Source of the DNA: Fibrobacteria bacterium AD312
Lineage (GTDB): Bacteria > Fibrobacterota > Fibrobacteria > Fibrobacterales > Fibrobacteraceae
NCBI GenBank assembly: GCA_001462345.1
Contig: LIUM01000018.1
Coordinates: 17,753-81,752 of the forward strand
Reading direction: 5' to 3'
DNA length: 64,000 nucleotides
The notes under the pieces were generated by a model, which saw only the letters and a program-made list of their open reading frames with translations, was not told the origin of the DNA and did not search any database. Made by a program: the position numbers and the translations under genes. Below, one piece after another: positions 26,843-34,037 of this stretch. Positions within the stretch are counted from its first letter, which is position 1; each line of letters opens with the position of its first letter.

Positions 26843-27451
26843 ATGGATATCAATTTCAAGTATTACAAAACCAAATGGTTAATTCTCATTATCCTTATAT
26901 TAGGAACATTAGTGGCTTATGTTCTTGAAGCCTTATGGAAAAATGGCTTCGCTTTAGGGTTTAGCAGCTCGGCGCTTGTTCTGAGCATACTTTGCTTGTA
27001 TGATCGATTTCTTTGGAAGTGGCCCATTTTTTCCTTTTTCAATACCATTCCCAATTTGAATGGCAATTACAAAGGTTTAATTCACTACAATCGCGAGGGA
27101 ATTAATGAAACCAAAGCGGTCTATCTAAACATCAAACAGACATGCTCTCAAGTCAAAGTATTTTGCTGCTTTCATAAAGAAGGAGAGAACAATTCTTGGT
27201 CACAAAGTTCCCATGCTTATTTCACAAACGATTTGCTAGGAGACCAAGAGCTTCATTTCGTGTACCATAATACAGGTTCTCAAATGAATGGAGACACGTT
27301 ATCTCCACATGATGGGATGAATATTTTACGGATACGTAAAGAAAAGGAGGGGTACGCCTTAGAGGGGCATTACTTCACAAACCGTGATCCCCAAACCAAA
27401 GGCACTATGAAAGTCACACAAATCAAATCAACCATGAGGAATAATAAATGA
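26843..27451 (+). CDS. cap15: Cap15-like CBASS effector (two TM helices plus beta-barrel)
   Basis: The 202-aa product has two N-terminal membrane helices (about residues 12-31 and 36-55). A beta-rich domain of about 140 residues starts at PNLNGNYKGLIHY and contains VYLNIKQTCSQVKVF, SSHAYFTNDLLGDQELHFVYHNT and GYALEGHYFTNRDPQTKGTM. This is the S-2TM-beta architecture of Cap15 effectors, which sense a cyclic nucleotide with the barrel and disrupt the inner membrane. It overlaps the downstream CD-NTase by 4 bp (ATGA), the standard effector-synthase pairing of CBASS. Confidence 0.78.
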   Translation: MDINFKYYKTKWLILIILILGTLVAYVLEALWKNGFALGFSSSALVLSILCLYDRFLWKWPIFSFFNTIPNLNGNYKGLIHYNREGINETKAVYLNIKQTCSQVKVFCCFHKEGENNSWSQSSHAYFTNDLLGDQELHFVYHNTGSQMNGDTLSPHDGMNILRIRKEKEGYALEGHYFTNRDPQTKGTMKVTQIKSTMRNNK

Positions 27452-28461
27452 ATTGTCACAAACTATTCCAGGAGTTTAATGGAAAAATAACCCTTGCGAA
27501 TTCCAAACAAGCTAGCTTGAAAAATTCTCGAAAAGCCTTGCGCAAAAAAATCCGAGATTACTTTGATGATAATAAATGGGATAGACCAAAATTTACCTCA
27601 CAGGGATCTTTTCCATTGCAGACGAACCTTAATCCAATCAAGGAAAAGGATAAGGATGGCGAAACCATTGAGCCGTATGATTTGGATGATGGGGTGTATA
27701 TAATTTGCGCAGAATCAGAGCGGTTGAGTGTCGATGCATACCATTCCCGCATACTGAATGCTGTTGAGAATCATGCAAAAGATGAAGTGGATAAAACGAC
27801 TTGTGTGCGTGTGTGTTTTGCAGATGGTCATCATATTGATCTACCCATTTACTGGCTAGAAAAGGATGGGGATATACCACTACTTGCCCATAAGGCAAAG
27901 GGTTATATTGAGAGTGATCCTAAGGCTTTCACAACATGGGTCCAAGAACAGATTAACAAGGCGAATTTGATTCAATCAGGTCAATTGCTTCGACTGATCC
28001 GTTATGCCAAGGCATGGAAAAACTATAGGGAAACAGAGAATAGTAGCCTCAGGCTACCATCTGGTTTTTTACTAACAGTTCTATTCTGCGAGGAATATGT
28101 ACCTTCCCAAAACGATGATGAAAGCTTAAAGATTACGCTAGAACGAATATTCTCTCGTCTCGAATACAATTACCAATGTTTTCGCCCCACTACACCCAAC
28201 AATGAAGATTTGTTGGTTAAGTACCCAAAAGATTCTTTTCTACCAGAATTAAAGAAATTCCGAGATTGGGCTTCAGATGCCATCAAAGCTGAAGACGAAA
28301 AAAAATCATCAGAAATTTGGCGTAAATGCTTTGGGGATCGTTTCCCTCTTGGGAAAGAAGACAGTGAAAAAGGTGATAAAGGAAAAACATCGACTACTGG
28401 AACAAACAGTTACACAAGGGTTCATCCTTCTAGGCCATATTATGCCAAATTTAACAGATAG
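27448..28461 (+). CDS. CBASS CD-NTase (cGAS/DncV-like nucleotidyltransferase)
   Basis: The 337-aa product has the nucleotidyltransferase core: FTSQGSFPLQTNL (GS motif, about residues 51-63), YDLDDGVYI (the DxD metal ligands in a DncV-like D-L-D-D-G-V-Y setting) and HHIDLPIYW (third acid). It should make a cyclic di- or trinucleotide when phage infection is sensed. The long charged tail ends in YTRVHPSRPYYAKFNR, with no terminal glycine. The clade and product are not assigned. Its 3' end overlaps the E2-like gene by 20 bp. Confidence 0.87.
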   Translation: MNCHKLFQEFNGKITLANSKQASLKNSRKALRKKIRDYFDDNKWDRPKFTSQGSFPLQTNLNPIKEKDKDGETIEPYDLDDGVYIICAESERLSVDAYHSRILNAVENHAKDEVDKTTCVRVCFADGHHIDLPIYWLEKDGDIPLLAHKAKGYIESDPKAFTTWVQEQINKANLIQSGQLLRLIRYAKAWKNYRETENSSLRLPSGFLLTVLFCEEYVPSQNDDESLKITLERIFSRLEYNYQCFRPTTPNNEDLLVKYPKDSFLPELKKFRDWASDAIKAEDEKKSSEIWRKCFGDRFPLGKEDSEKGDKGKTSTTGTNSYTRVHPSRPYYAKFNR

Positions 28462-29029
28462 CGACCTCAGCGAAGTAGGGGTGATGTTTCCAGATTTGAA
28501 TTGTTCTATAGCAAAACAAAGGATCTGGGGAACCCTCCAGTTCCAATGTAGCTATAGCTCCGTTTTAAAATTGCTTTCCTTTTCCAGTGAATATGATCAC
28601 TTCATCGAAGATGATTATGAAGTCGAAATAGATTTCACAAATCAAGATTTAAATAGTGTCCCAATTGTTTTTGAACGTTCTCAGATTGTTCGCTTATTTG
28701 CTGAATCTAATTGTATTCAGTTGCCTGATATGCATATCTATGAAGATGACTCCTGTTGCCTCGGCGTATTTCCAGAGTATCAATGGCAAAGTGCTGTGCA
28801 TTTTATTCAGCACAAAGTGATTCCATTCTTTTACTGGCAAAGTTACAGGAGATTATTTGGTTTAGAACCATGGGAATCTTTTTCCCATGGGAGGCTTGGT
28901 ATTGCTGAGGCTCAGATAGATTTTTGGAAGAATAAAAAAGAATCGTTAAAGGGACGAAATCGTAATCAACCGTGCTTTTGTGGTAGTGGAAAAAAATCAA
29001 AGCAATGTTGTGGAAAAATGAATAGATGA
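28442..29029 (+). CDS. Lone E2-like conjugating protein with SEC-C zinc motif (type II-short CBASS)
   Basis: The 195-aa product starts at ATG 28442, inside the CD-NTase 3' end; the frame stays open further upstream but that part is a shadow. The core shows an E2 pattern: YEVEIDF, then LPDMHIYEDDSCCLGVFPE with a candidate catalytic Cys at 105/106, and KVIPFFYWQSYRR and SHGRLGIAEA. Prokaryotic E2-like proteins of short type II CBASS share the H....D..CLG and SHG..G features. The C-terminus has PCFCGSGKKSKQCC, a SEC-C metal motif. In such systems the E2 conjugates the CD-NTase to prime it. No E1 or JAB protease is nearby. Confidence 0.72.
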   Translation: MPNLTDSDLSEVGVMFPDLNCSIAKQRIWGTLQFQCSYSSVLKLLSFSSEYDHFIEDDYEVEIDFTNQDLNSVPIVFERSQIVRLFAESNCIQLPDMHIYEDDSCCLGVFPEYQWQSAVHFIQHKVIPFFYWQSYRRLFGLEPWESFSHGRLGIAEAQIDFWKNKKESLKGRNRNQPCFCGSGKKSKQCCGKMNR

Positions 29030-29057
29030 TTGACTGTAATTCTGATAAATCCAAATC

Positions 29058-29246
29058 ATGATGCCGTTTTTAATTCTATTGATTATTCATCTAATTCTCT
29101 TCGCTTTTTTCAAATCTCCATGGTTTAATGGCAAGTGGGGCGAATTATAAATCTCGCTTTTCTTCAAGTTCTTTCTTCCCAAAAAACGTTATACGGTACT
29201 GCACAACATCGTTTTACTCATAGAAAATTTACAAGGCATATCATAA
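29058..29246 (+). pseudogene. N-terminal remnant of a NERD-domain (nuclease-related) protein
   Basis: The frame from ATG 29058 encodes one hydrophobic helix (PFLILLIIHLILFAFF), then KSPWFNGKWGEL and TAA (29148-29150). In the same frame it goes on with ISLFFKFFLPKKRYTVLHNIVLL to a second TAA (29244-29246). NERD proteins start with a membrane helix followed by F.G..GE..V...L..LP...Y.VLHNI.L, so this is the same order with one premature stop. The catalytic part is lost. Confidence 0.5.
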
Positions 29247-29785
29247 ATTCCAGATTCTTTTGCGTTAGAATTACAAGCATAATTGAATTCATGATTCCAT
29301 AAAAATGTTTTAAGTGATTTTGCATGGTCAACCATTGGTGATAACGCTATTTTTTCTCTGCTCATGTTTTTGATGTCCGTTTTCATAGCATTGATGATGT
29401 TTCTTTGATTGCCTACACTTGTGTCGTTTTTAGGTTCTCATGAGTGAGCTTAATTCTTTCTCGCTAGTCCGCTGGAAAAGGCTCTTGACTGAATGCAATG
29501 TTCCTTGTATTCAATACGAAGAATATCAGCCTCAATGAACGTTAAATACTTACAGGTATTGGACTATCTCGTGATTTAATAAAAAGATAAATCGTGTAGT
29601 CATATTCATTATTAAATTCTAAAATAAAAAAATGTCAAGAGTCCATTAACTCTTGTCCTCAAAGGTGAACAGTCTGCCACCAAAATAGCTAAAGAAATCG
29701 GTTTAAATACCGATATCGTTTGTAGTTGTGTTTAGGAACATTATCCATTAAAACGTCACTAGTTCCATTAATCTATATGTCTTTA
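29247..29785. other. Gene-free stretch with decayed coding sequence
   Basis: No intact gene is seen. Short frames look like fragments, for example SLVRWKRLLTECNVPCIQYE (about 29453-29519, + strand) and the HTH remnant listed separately. It is probably relic island DNA. Confidence 0.5.
29631..29735 (+). pseudogene. Helix-turn-helix fragment resembling a transposase OrfA
   Basis: The 34-codon open stretch reads SPLTLVLKGEQSATKIAKEI, then GLNTDIVCSCV and TAG. It resembles the HTH of IS3-type OrfA proteins (GE-S---IA-E-GI----V---V). It has no start codon of its own and the rest of the transposase is absent. Confidence 0.35.
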
Positions 29786-29970
29786 TAAAAAAAGACTCAC
29801 CTTTTGGTGAGTTTTTTTGTTTATTTAGTTTGAAACATACTACGCCAGGATGAGTTCGCTGACAGAGCCTCCTCTGCTACGAGCTTGCTGGGTGTTGTTG
29901 TTTCTCCTCGTCATAGCTGATGCTATGTCATCGTCGTCACGCCTTGTTTGGTACGTGCTCCACGGGATGC
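29786..29970. repeat. ssrA-downstream repeat, copy B, with terminator hairpin
   Basis: The segment begins with a terminator (ACTCACC, loop TTTT, GGTGAGT, then seven Ts; 29795-29818). It continues with TTTATTTAGTTTG, CTACGCCAGGATGAGTTCGC, CCTCCTCTGCTACGAGCTTG and CTCCTCGTCATAGCTGATGC, as in copy A at 16341. Orientation is the same and block order is kept, with two deletions. The sequence just upstream does not match the tmRNA 3' end. Confidence 0.65.
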
Positions 29971-29972
29971 TT

Positions 29973-30311
29973 TTAATGATCACATCCATTCGCACCAAGT
30001 ACTAGCTTGTTTGTCATAAATTGATTTACAAGCACTTCAGGTTCTAAGCATGGAGCACCTGTTAATACTTGAATGCCTTTTCCTTCCATTAAATTTTTGG
30101 CTCTTTGTCCGAGACCACCTGCAATTACATGAGTTACACCTTGTTCGTGTAGCCATACAGGGAGTAAACCTGGTTTGTGGGGAGGAGCTTCTACTTCTGT
30201 TTTTTGAGTGATTGTGGTTTCACCGGTATTTACGGTAAGTAGAGCAAAGCTTTTACAATGACCAAAATGGGTTGTGAGCTTGCCTTCTGCTAAAGGAATT
30301 GCAAATTTCAT
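29973..30311 (-). CDS. NifX/NifB-type dinitrogenase cofactor-binding family protein (ORP-like)
   Basis: The 112-aa product has the NifX/MTH1175 fold pattern: MKFAIPLAEGKLTTHFGHCKSFAL, EVEAPPHKPGLLPVWLHEQG, VTHVIAGGLGQRAKNLME and GIQVLTGAP. This family binds Mo-Fe or Mo-Cu-type clusters. ATG 30311 is chosen because AAGGAG lies 6 bp upstream. The frame stays open for 34 more codons and there encodes a NifU-like start (see findings). It is the last gene of the - strand ORP-type operon, separated by 175 bp from the ATPase gene upstream. Confidence 0.8.
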   Translation of the reverse strand: MKFAIPLAEGKLTTHFGHCKSFALLTVNTGETTITQKTEVEAPPHKPGLLPVWLHEQGVTHVIAGGLGQRAKNLMEGKGIQVLTGAPCLEPEVLVNQFMTNKLVLGANGCDH

Positions 30312-30486
30312 GTATTCTCCTTGTGAATTTGTTTGAATATTTCCGTAATTACGCGCATTTTGTGCGTGATCCAATGCTATTTCTGAATATTGGGTATGTG
30401 CTTGTACAGTCATTCTTTTTTTCCTTGCATGAAAACCAGTTCTCCTTTTCTGATGGCCGTTAGCTTAGCCATGGTGTTAGACTTAC

Positions 30487-31395
30487 CTAGTCGTTTCTGG
30501 ATATTTGCAACTCCATTTTATGTGACATTACATTGGTTATGGATTTAATAGTCTTAGATTCGTTACTTTCAGGGAATACTTCAAGAATCGATTTTCCAAG
30601 AAGTTGGGCTTCAGTAAACAAAGGACTGTAGGGAATTTTTCCAACAATAATGGAGTTGAATTGCTCTGAGGTTTCTTGAATGCGAGTACAGAATTCGTCA
30701 CTAAGATCCGCTTTATTGATGATTACATAGGCGGGAATTCTAAAGTGTTTAGTTAGCGTTAAAATGCGTTCTAAATCATGATGACCAGATGGCGTTGGTT
30801 CTGTAACTATCAGCACTGCACTCGCTCCTGTAACAGAAGCAATCACTGGGCAGCCAATACCAGGTGGGCCATCGACTAAAATCAAAGGAATTTGATTTGA
30901 CACGGCATATTGCTTCGCTTTTTCTCGTACATGACTCACTAGTTTGCCTGAGTTTTCTGCACCAGGGAAAAGCCGTGCATGGAACATGAGACCTTGTTCC
31001 GTATAGGTTTCTTTCCATACGCCAGTTTGAGATTCAATCCATTCAATCGCCTTGTTAGGGCAGGCATCTACACAGACTTTGCATCCTTCACAAGACTGTT
31101 TACTGATTTTGTATAAATTATCTGTTTGTGTAATCGCATCGAAACGACAAAGTGTAGCACATAAGCCACAGTTTTGACATTTTTCTTCATTGATTTGAGC
31201 AATATGACCTGCTATGAAAGGATATTCCTTATAGGACTTTACTTTCATCAGCAAATGCAAATCGGCAGCATCCACATCACAATCAGCGAGTACCTTTGTT
31301 GAAAAACATTGGGCTAATGCAGCGGTAATAGATGTTTTCCCTGTTCCACCCTTTCCGCTGATAACCACAAGTTCCTTGGGCTTATTTATTTTCAT
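30487..31395 (-). CDS. MinD/Mrp-like P-loop ATPase with two 4Fe-4S ferredoxin motifs
   Basis: The 302-aa product has a deviant Walker A, VVISGKGGTGKTSITAAL, near the N-terminus. Two ferredoxin motifs follow, CQNCGLCATLCRFDAI and CEGCKVCVDACPNKAI (about residues 60-110). DGPPGIGCPVIAS (Walker B/switch region) and INKADL follow. This composition is that of the paired ATPases of ORP (orange protein) operons and of Fe-S cluster carrier ATPases. ATG 31395 overlaps the upstream stop by 4 bp (ATGA). Confidence 0.85.
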   Translation of the reverse strand: MKINKPKELVVISGKGGTGKTSITAALAQCFSTKVLADCDVDAADLHLLMKVKSYKEYPFIAGHIAQINEEKCQNCGLCATLCRFDAITQTDNLYKISKQSCEGCKVCVDACPNKAIEWIESQTGVWKETYTEQGLMFHARLFPGAENSGKLVSHVREKAKQYAVSNQIPLILVDGPPGIGCPVIASVTGASAVLIVTEPTPSGHHDLERILTLTKHFRIPAYVIINKADLSDEFCTRIQETSEQFNSIIVGKIPYSPLFTEAQLLGKSILEVFPESNESKTIKSITNVMSHKMELQISRND

Positions 31396-32228
31396 GGTTG
31401 ACACCTGTCTAAAAGTTCACGCAACACTTTTTTTAATTCGGGTTTTACATCCAATAAATTGCCTCCGCGAGCATAGGTCTCTGCTATATGACGATCTTCT
31501 GGAATTTGCAGCCAAATTGGAAATCCTTGTTGGTTTGCATAATCAGTGATTAAATTGGTTTCTGATTGTATTCGATTGACTATGATGGCAAATGGTAATT
31601 CCATATTAAGTAACGCCTCCACAGCTAGTTTTAAATCATTTAATCCAAAGGGAGTGGCTTCAGTAACAAGAAATACGAAATCAGAATCTTCAACTGCGGC
31701 AACGAAAGTACAAGCTGTACCTGGGGGAGAATCAATCAAAGTAAAAGGAACGTCTTGTAAGGGGAGTGCTTTTTTGGCGGCCTTGATGACTGCAGGTGCA
31801 GAAGCATGGCCAATTTCCAAAGTGCCCGTTAATAATTCAGCTTCATTTTTACAGCGTGATTGGCTTAATTCTCCGATCTTCACTGGAAATTCTTGGATGG
31901 CTCCATGTGGACAGATTCTTGCGCATCCTCCACAACTATGGCAAAGCTCATTGAAGATCATTACCTGATTTCCAGCTATGGCTATTGCATTAAATTGGCA
32001 TGCTTCTACGCATTTTCCACAGAGCTTACATAAGTTAGGATTCACTTGAGGAATCAATAGTTCTACGGCCTTATGTCCTATAACAGTATGAGATAAGAAT
32101 AGGTGACAATTGGGTTCTTCCACATCACAATCTAAAAGCCTTGCTCGCTCTGCATTTGCATGTAAAAGTGCAACAGCAAGACTTGTTTTACCCGTACCAC
32201 CTTTGCCTGATGCTATTGCAATTTTCAT
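31392..32228 (-). CDS. MinD/Mrp-like P-loop ATPase with two 4Fe-4S ferredoxin motifs (paralogue)
   Basis: The 278-aa product parallels its downstream neighbour: IAIASGKGGTGKTSLAVAL, then CKLCGKCVEACQFNAI and CHSCGGCARICPHGAI, then TLIDSPPGTACTFVAAV. The two ATPases are diverged paralogues that probably act as a pair. Start ATG 32228 shares one base with the preceding stop (TAATG). ATPase-driven loading of a metal cluster on the adjacent NifX-like proteins is the likely job, by analogy with ORP operons. Confidence 0.85.
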   Translation of the reverse strand: MKIAIASGKGGTGKTSLAVALLHANAERARLLDCDVEEPNCHLFLSHTVIGHKAVELLIPQVNPNLCKLCGKCVEACQFNAIAIAGNQVMIFNELCHSCGGCARICPHGAIQEFPVKIGELSQSRCKNEAELLTGTLEIGHASAPAVIKAAKKALPLQDVPFTLIDSPPGTACTFVAAVEDSDFVFLVTEATPFGLNDLKLAVEALLNMELPFAIIVNRIQSETNLITDYANQQGFPIWLQIPEDRHIAETYARGGNLLDVKPELKKVLRELLDRCQP

Positions 32229-32587
32229 TACCAATGCCCTTCTACGTCTGCTTCTTTTAATTGAAGTAAGGTTCCTTTTTCAAAAGAATCAATCAACTCT
32301 CGTATGGGTAGGCTTTCTGCAACGTAAATTGGTATTCCAGCGGCTTGAAGTACCTTGAATGCTTTAGGTCCACAATGTCCTGTTACTAAAGCTTCTGCAC
32401 CAGTGTTAATTACATTCTGTGCAGACTGAATCCCAGCTCCTTGTGTTGCTTGTAAATTCTGTGAATTATCGACTAGTGTAAAAGAATTGGTTTCGAAATT
32501 CCATACCAAGAATCTAGGACATCGCCCAAAACGGGTGTCAAGGAGGGACTCCAAGGATTCTCCTTCGGTTGAAAAAGCGATCTTCAT
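32228..32587 (-). CDS. NifX/NifB-type cluster-binding family protein
   Basis: The 119-aa product is a second NifX-fold protein: MKIAFSTEGESLESLLDTRF, GRCPRFLVWNFETN, then GAEALVTGHCGPKAFKVLQA and GIPIYVAESLPI. It lies between the DUF5320-like gene (4 bp overlap) and the first ATPase (1 bp overlap). Together with the distal NifX-like gene it is a candidate scaffold for an unusual metal cluster. Confidence 0.85.
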   Translation of the reverse strand: MKIAFSTEGESLESLLDTRFGRCPRFLVWNFETNSFTLVDNSQNLQATQGAGIQSAQNVINTGAEALVTGHCGPKAFKVLQAAGIPIYVAESLPIRELIDSFEKGTLLQLKEADVEGHW

Positions 32588-32805
32588 GATTGGCCTTCTC
32601 TAAAATTAGTGCTGTTAAATCTGTTGCCTATACCTTTTCCACCACAGCCTTTTCCACCATTACCTTTCCCTTTACGATTTCCTCGGTTCATGGCCCCTCC
32701 GAAAGATTGATTTGATGGAAATAATTGCTTGTTATTGCATGAACCTAAGGCTTTTCCTGTCTGTGAACCTTGTCCTAGTGGTCCTGTTCCGTCTCTATTT
32801 GGCAT
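32584..32805 (-). CDS. Small Gly/Lys-rich DUF5320-like protein
   Basis: The 73-aa product starts MPNRDGTGPLGQGSQTGKALG, the hallmark of DUF5320 proteins that open NifX/ORP-type operons. It then becomes Gly-Lys-rich (RGNRKGKGNGGKGCGGKGIG). It is the first gene of the - strand operon and overlaps the next by 4 bp. Function unknown; it is probably a partner of the metal-cluster proteins. Confidence 0.75.
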   Translation of the reverse strand: MPNRDGTGPLGQGSQTGKALGSCNNKQLFPSNQSFGGAMNRGNRKGKGNGGKGCGGKGIGNRFNSTNFREGQS

Positions 32806-32827
32806 AATTCCTCCTATATTTTTGAAT

Positions 32828-32880
32828 TGTGCATATGCAAATATACATTATTTTATTATATTTTGTGCATAAGCACGTAT
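32828..32880. promoter_or_regulatory. Two direct TGTGCATA repeats in the divergent promoter region
   Basis: TGTGCATATGCAAATAT (32828-32844) and TGTGCATAAGCACGTAT (32864-32880) match at 13 of 17 positions and start 36 bp apart. The core TGCATATGCA is a perfect palindrome in the first copy. They lie between the divergent ORP-type operon and the DUF134 gene, so they are good operator candidates, most simply for the DUF134 protein itself. Confidence 0.55.
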
Positions 32881-32895
32881 TTTTTTGGAAATTTT

Positions 32896-33210
32896 ATGCC
32901 TAGACGTTTAAAACATCGTTGCTGTAGGTCAGATGCTTCTGGTTTATATTATAAACCGAGGGGGGTTCCTATGGCTGATCTTGAAAGTGAATTATTGCAG
33001 CTCGATGAATTTGAAGCCATGCGTTTGTGTGATCTTGATGGCCTTGAACAAGGGGCGGCTGGAGATAAAATGGGCGTGTCCCGTGGTACAATACAACGAC
33101 TTCTTGAAACAGGAAGAAAGAAATTGATACAGGCCATAGTAGAAAAGAAATCAATTCAGATAGGGGAATTCCCTTCGTGTTGCAAACATGGAAAAAGGTG
33201 TGATGAATGA
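32896..33210 (+). CDS. DUF134 helix-turn-helix regulator
   Basis: The 104-aa product is a typical DUF134 protein: MPRRLKHRC at the start, YYKPRGVP, then LDEFEAMRLCDLDGLEQGAAGDKMGVSRGTIQRLL, a sigma-factor-like HTH. It ends with a Cys-rich tail (CCKHGKRC). The ATG at 32896 is chosen; the open frame upstream is low-complexity AT sequence. DUF134 genes regularly flank NifX/MinD clusters and are predicted regulators of them. The start of the next gene overlaps by 4 bp. Confidence 0.85.
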   Translation: MPRRLKHRCCRSDASGLYYKPRGVPMADLESELLQLDEFEAMRLCDLDGLEQGAAGDKMGVSRGTIQRLLETGRKKLIQAIVEKKSIQIGEFPSCCKHGKRCDE

Positions 33211-34034
33211 ATTCTGTAATGTTAACTGTAGTGGTAGATAATAATTCAGAGCTCTTAAATGCACCCAGTGAACATGGGCTCTCTTTGCATCTTCAAAGTG
33301 ATAATCACAACATGTTATTTGATGCAGGTAAATCAGATCTCGTACTTGCTAATCTCGAGGCGCTTGGTCTTGCTGCAAAATCACCTGAATGGATTGCTCT
33401 TAGTCACGGTCATTATGATCATACCACTGGGGTACCAGCTCTTCTTTCTCGTTATCCAAAAGCCAAACTCCATTTTCATCCTAAACTACTTGAACAAAAA
33501 TGGATATTAGATCCTGGAGATCAATGGCGATATGGTGGATTGCCTTCTGCTTTTTTTGAGCTAGACGCATTATATTTACAGCCTCATCAATGTGGTATGG
33601 AATTGATTCCAGGAGTTTTTGCAAGTGGTTCTGTGGCAGGAGATGATGCACAAAGTGCTGTTCGTTCTCGTTTTTTCAGAATTTCTAACGGTTGTAAATG
33701 TATCGATGCTTTCCCCGATGAACAAGTCTTATTTGTAAAAACAAATAAAGGCGTTTCAATCATCAGTGGTTGCATGCATACAGGCATTGAAGCAACCATT
33801 AAAAAAGCAAGAGAACTTTTTCCACAAGAACCATTCTATGCTTTAGTTGGTGGCCTTCATTTGGAAGGAAAAACACAAAAAGAATTTGAAACTATTTTGA
33901 ATATTATTCACGAGGCAAATTTTCGAGTCGTAATGCCTTTACATTGTACTGGAAAAGGATTCGTTGATTACCTTGCCAATAATAATCCAGAATTATTATT
34001 GGTTGGTTCTGTAGGGAAAACTATTGAACTCTAA
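33207..34034 (+). CDS. MBL-fold metallo-hydrolase (DHPPS/ORP-operon type)
   Basis: The 275-aa product shows the metallo-beta-lactamase motif SHGHYDHTTG (HxHxDH) near residue 67. Further ligand positions are SGCMHTGIEATI near 188 and MPLHCTGK near 247. The family contains proteins annotated as 7,8-dihydropterin-6-methyl-4-(beta-D-ribofuranosyl)-aminobenzene-5'-phosphate synthase-like and is often seen beside ORP clusters. It is co-transcribed with the DUF134 regulator (4 bp overlap). The substrate is not known. Confidence 0.8.
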   Translation: MNSVMLTVVVDNNSELLNAPSEHGLSLHLQSDNHNMLFDAGKSDLVLANLEALGLAAKSPEWIALSHGHYDHTTGVPALLSRYPKAKLHFHPKLLEQKWILDPGDQWRYGGLPSAFFELDALYLQPHQCGMELIPGVFASGSVAGDDAQSAVRSRFFRISNGCKCIDAFPDEQVLFVKTNKGVSIISGCMHTGIEATIKKARELFPQEPFYALVGGLHLEGKTQKEFETILNIIHEANFRVVMPLHCTGKGFVDYLANNNPELLLVGSVGKTIEL

Positions 34035-34037
34035 TAT

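Noticed and set aside
28277..28441. Longer N-terminus for the E2-like protein (start at 28277)
   Set aside because: This part overlaps the CD-NTase coding region in another frame; the ATG at 28442 gives a normal E2 start and the usual short overlap.
29189..29386. 65-aa - strand frame (MKTDIKNMSREKIALSP)
   Set aside because: No recognisable motif, overlaps the NERD remnant, and lies in decayed DNA.
29973..34034. Nitrogen-fixation gene cluster
   Set aside because: NifX-fold proteins and MinD-like ATPases are present but no nifHDK, nifB radical SAM or nifEN is seen; the set fits an ORP-type locus.
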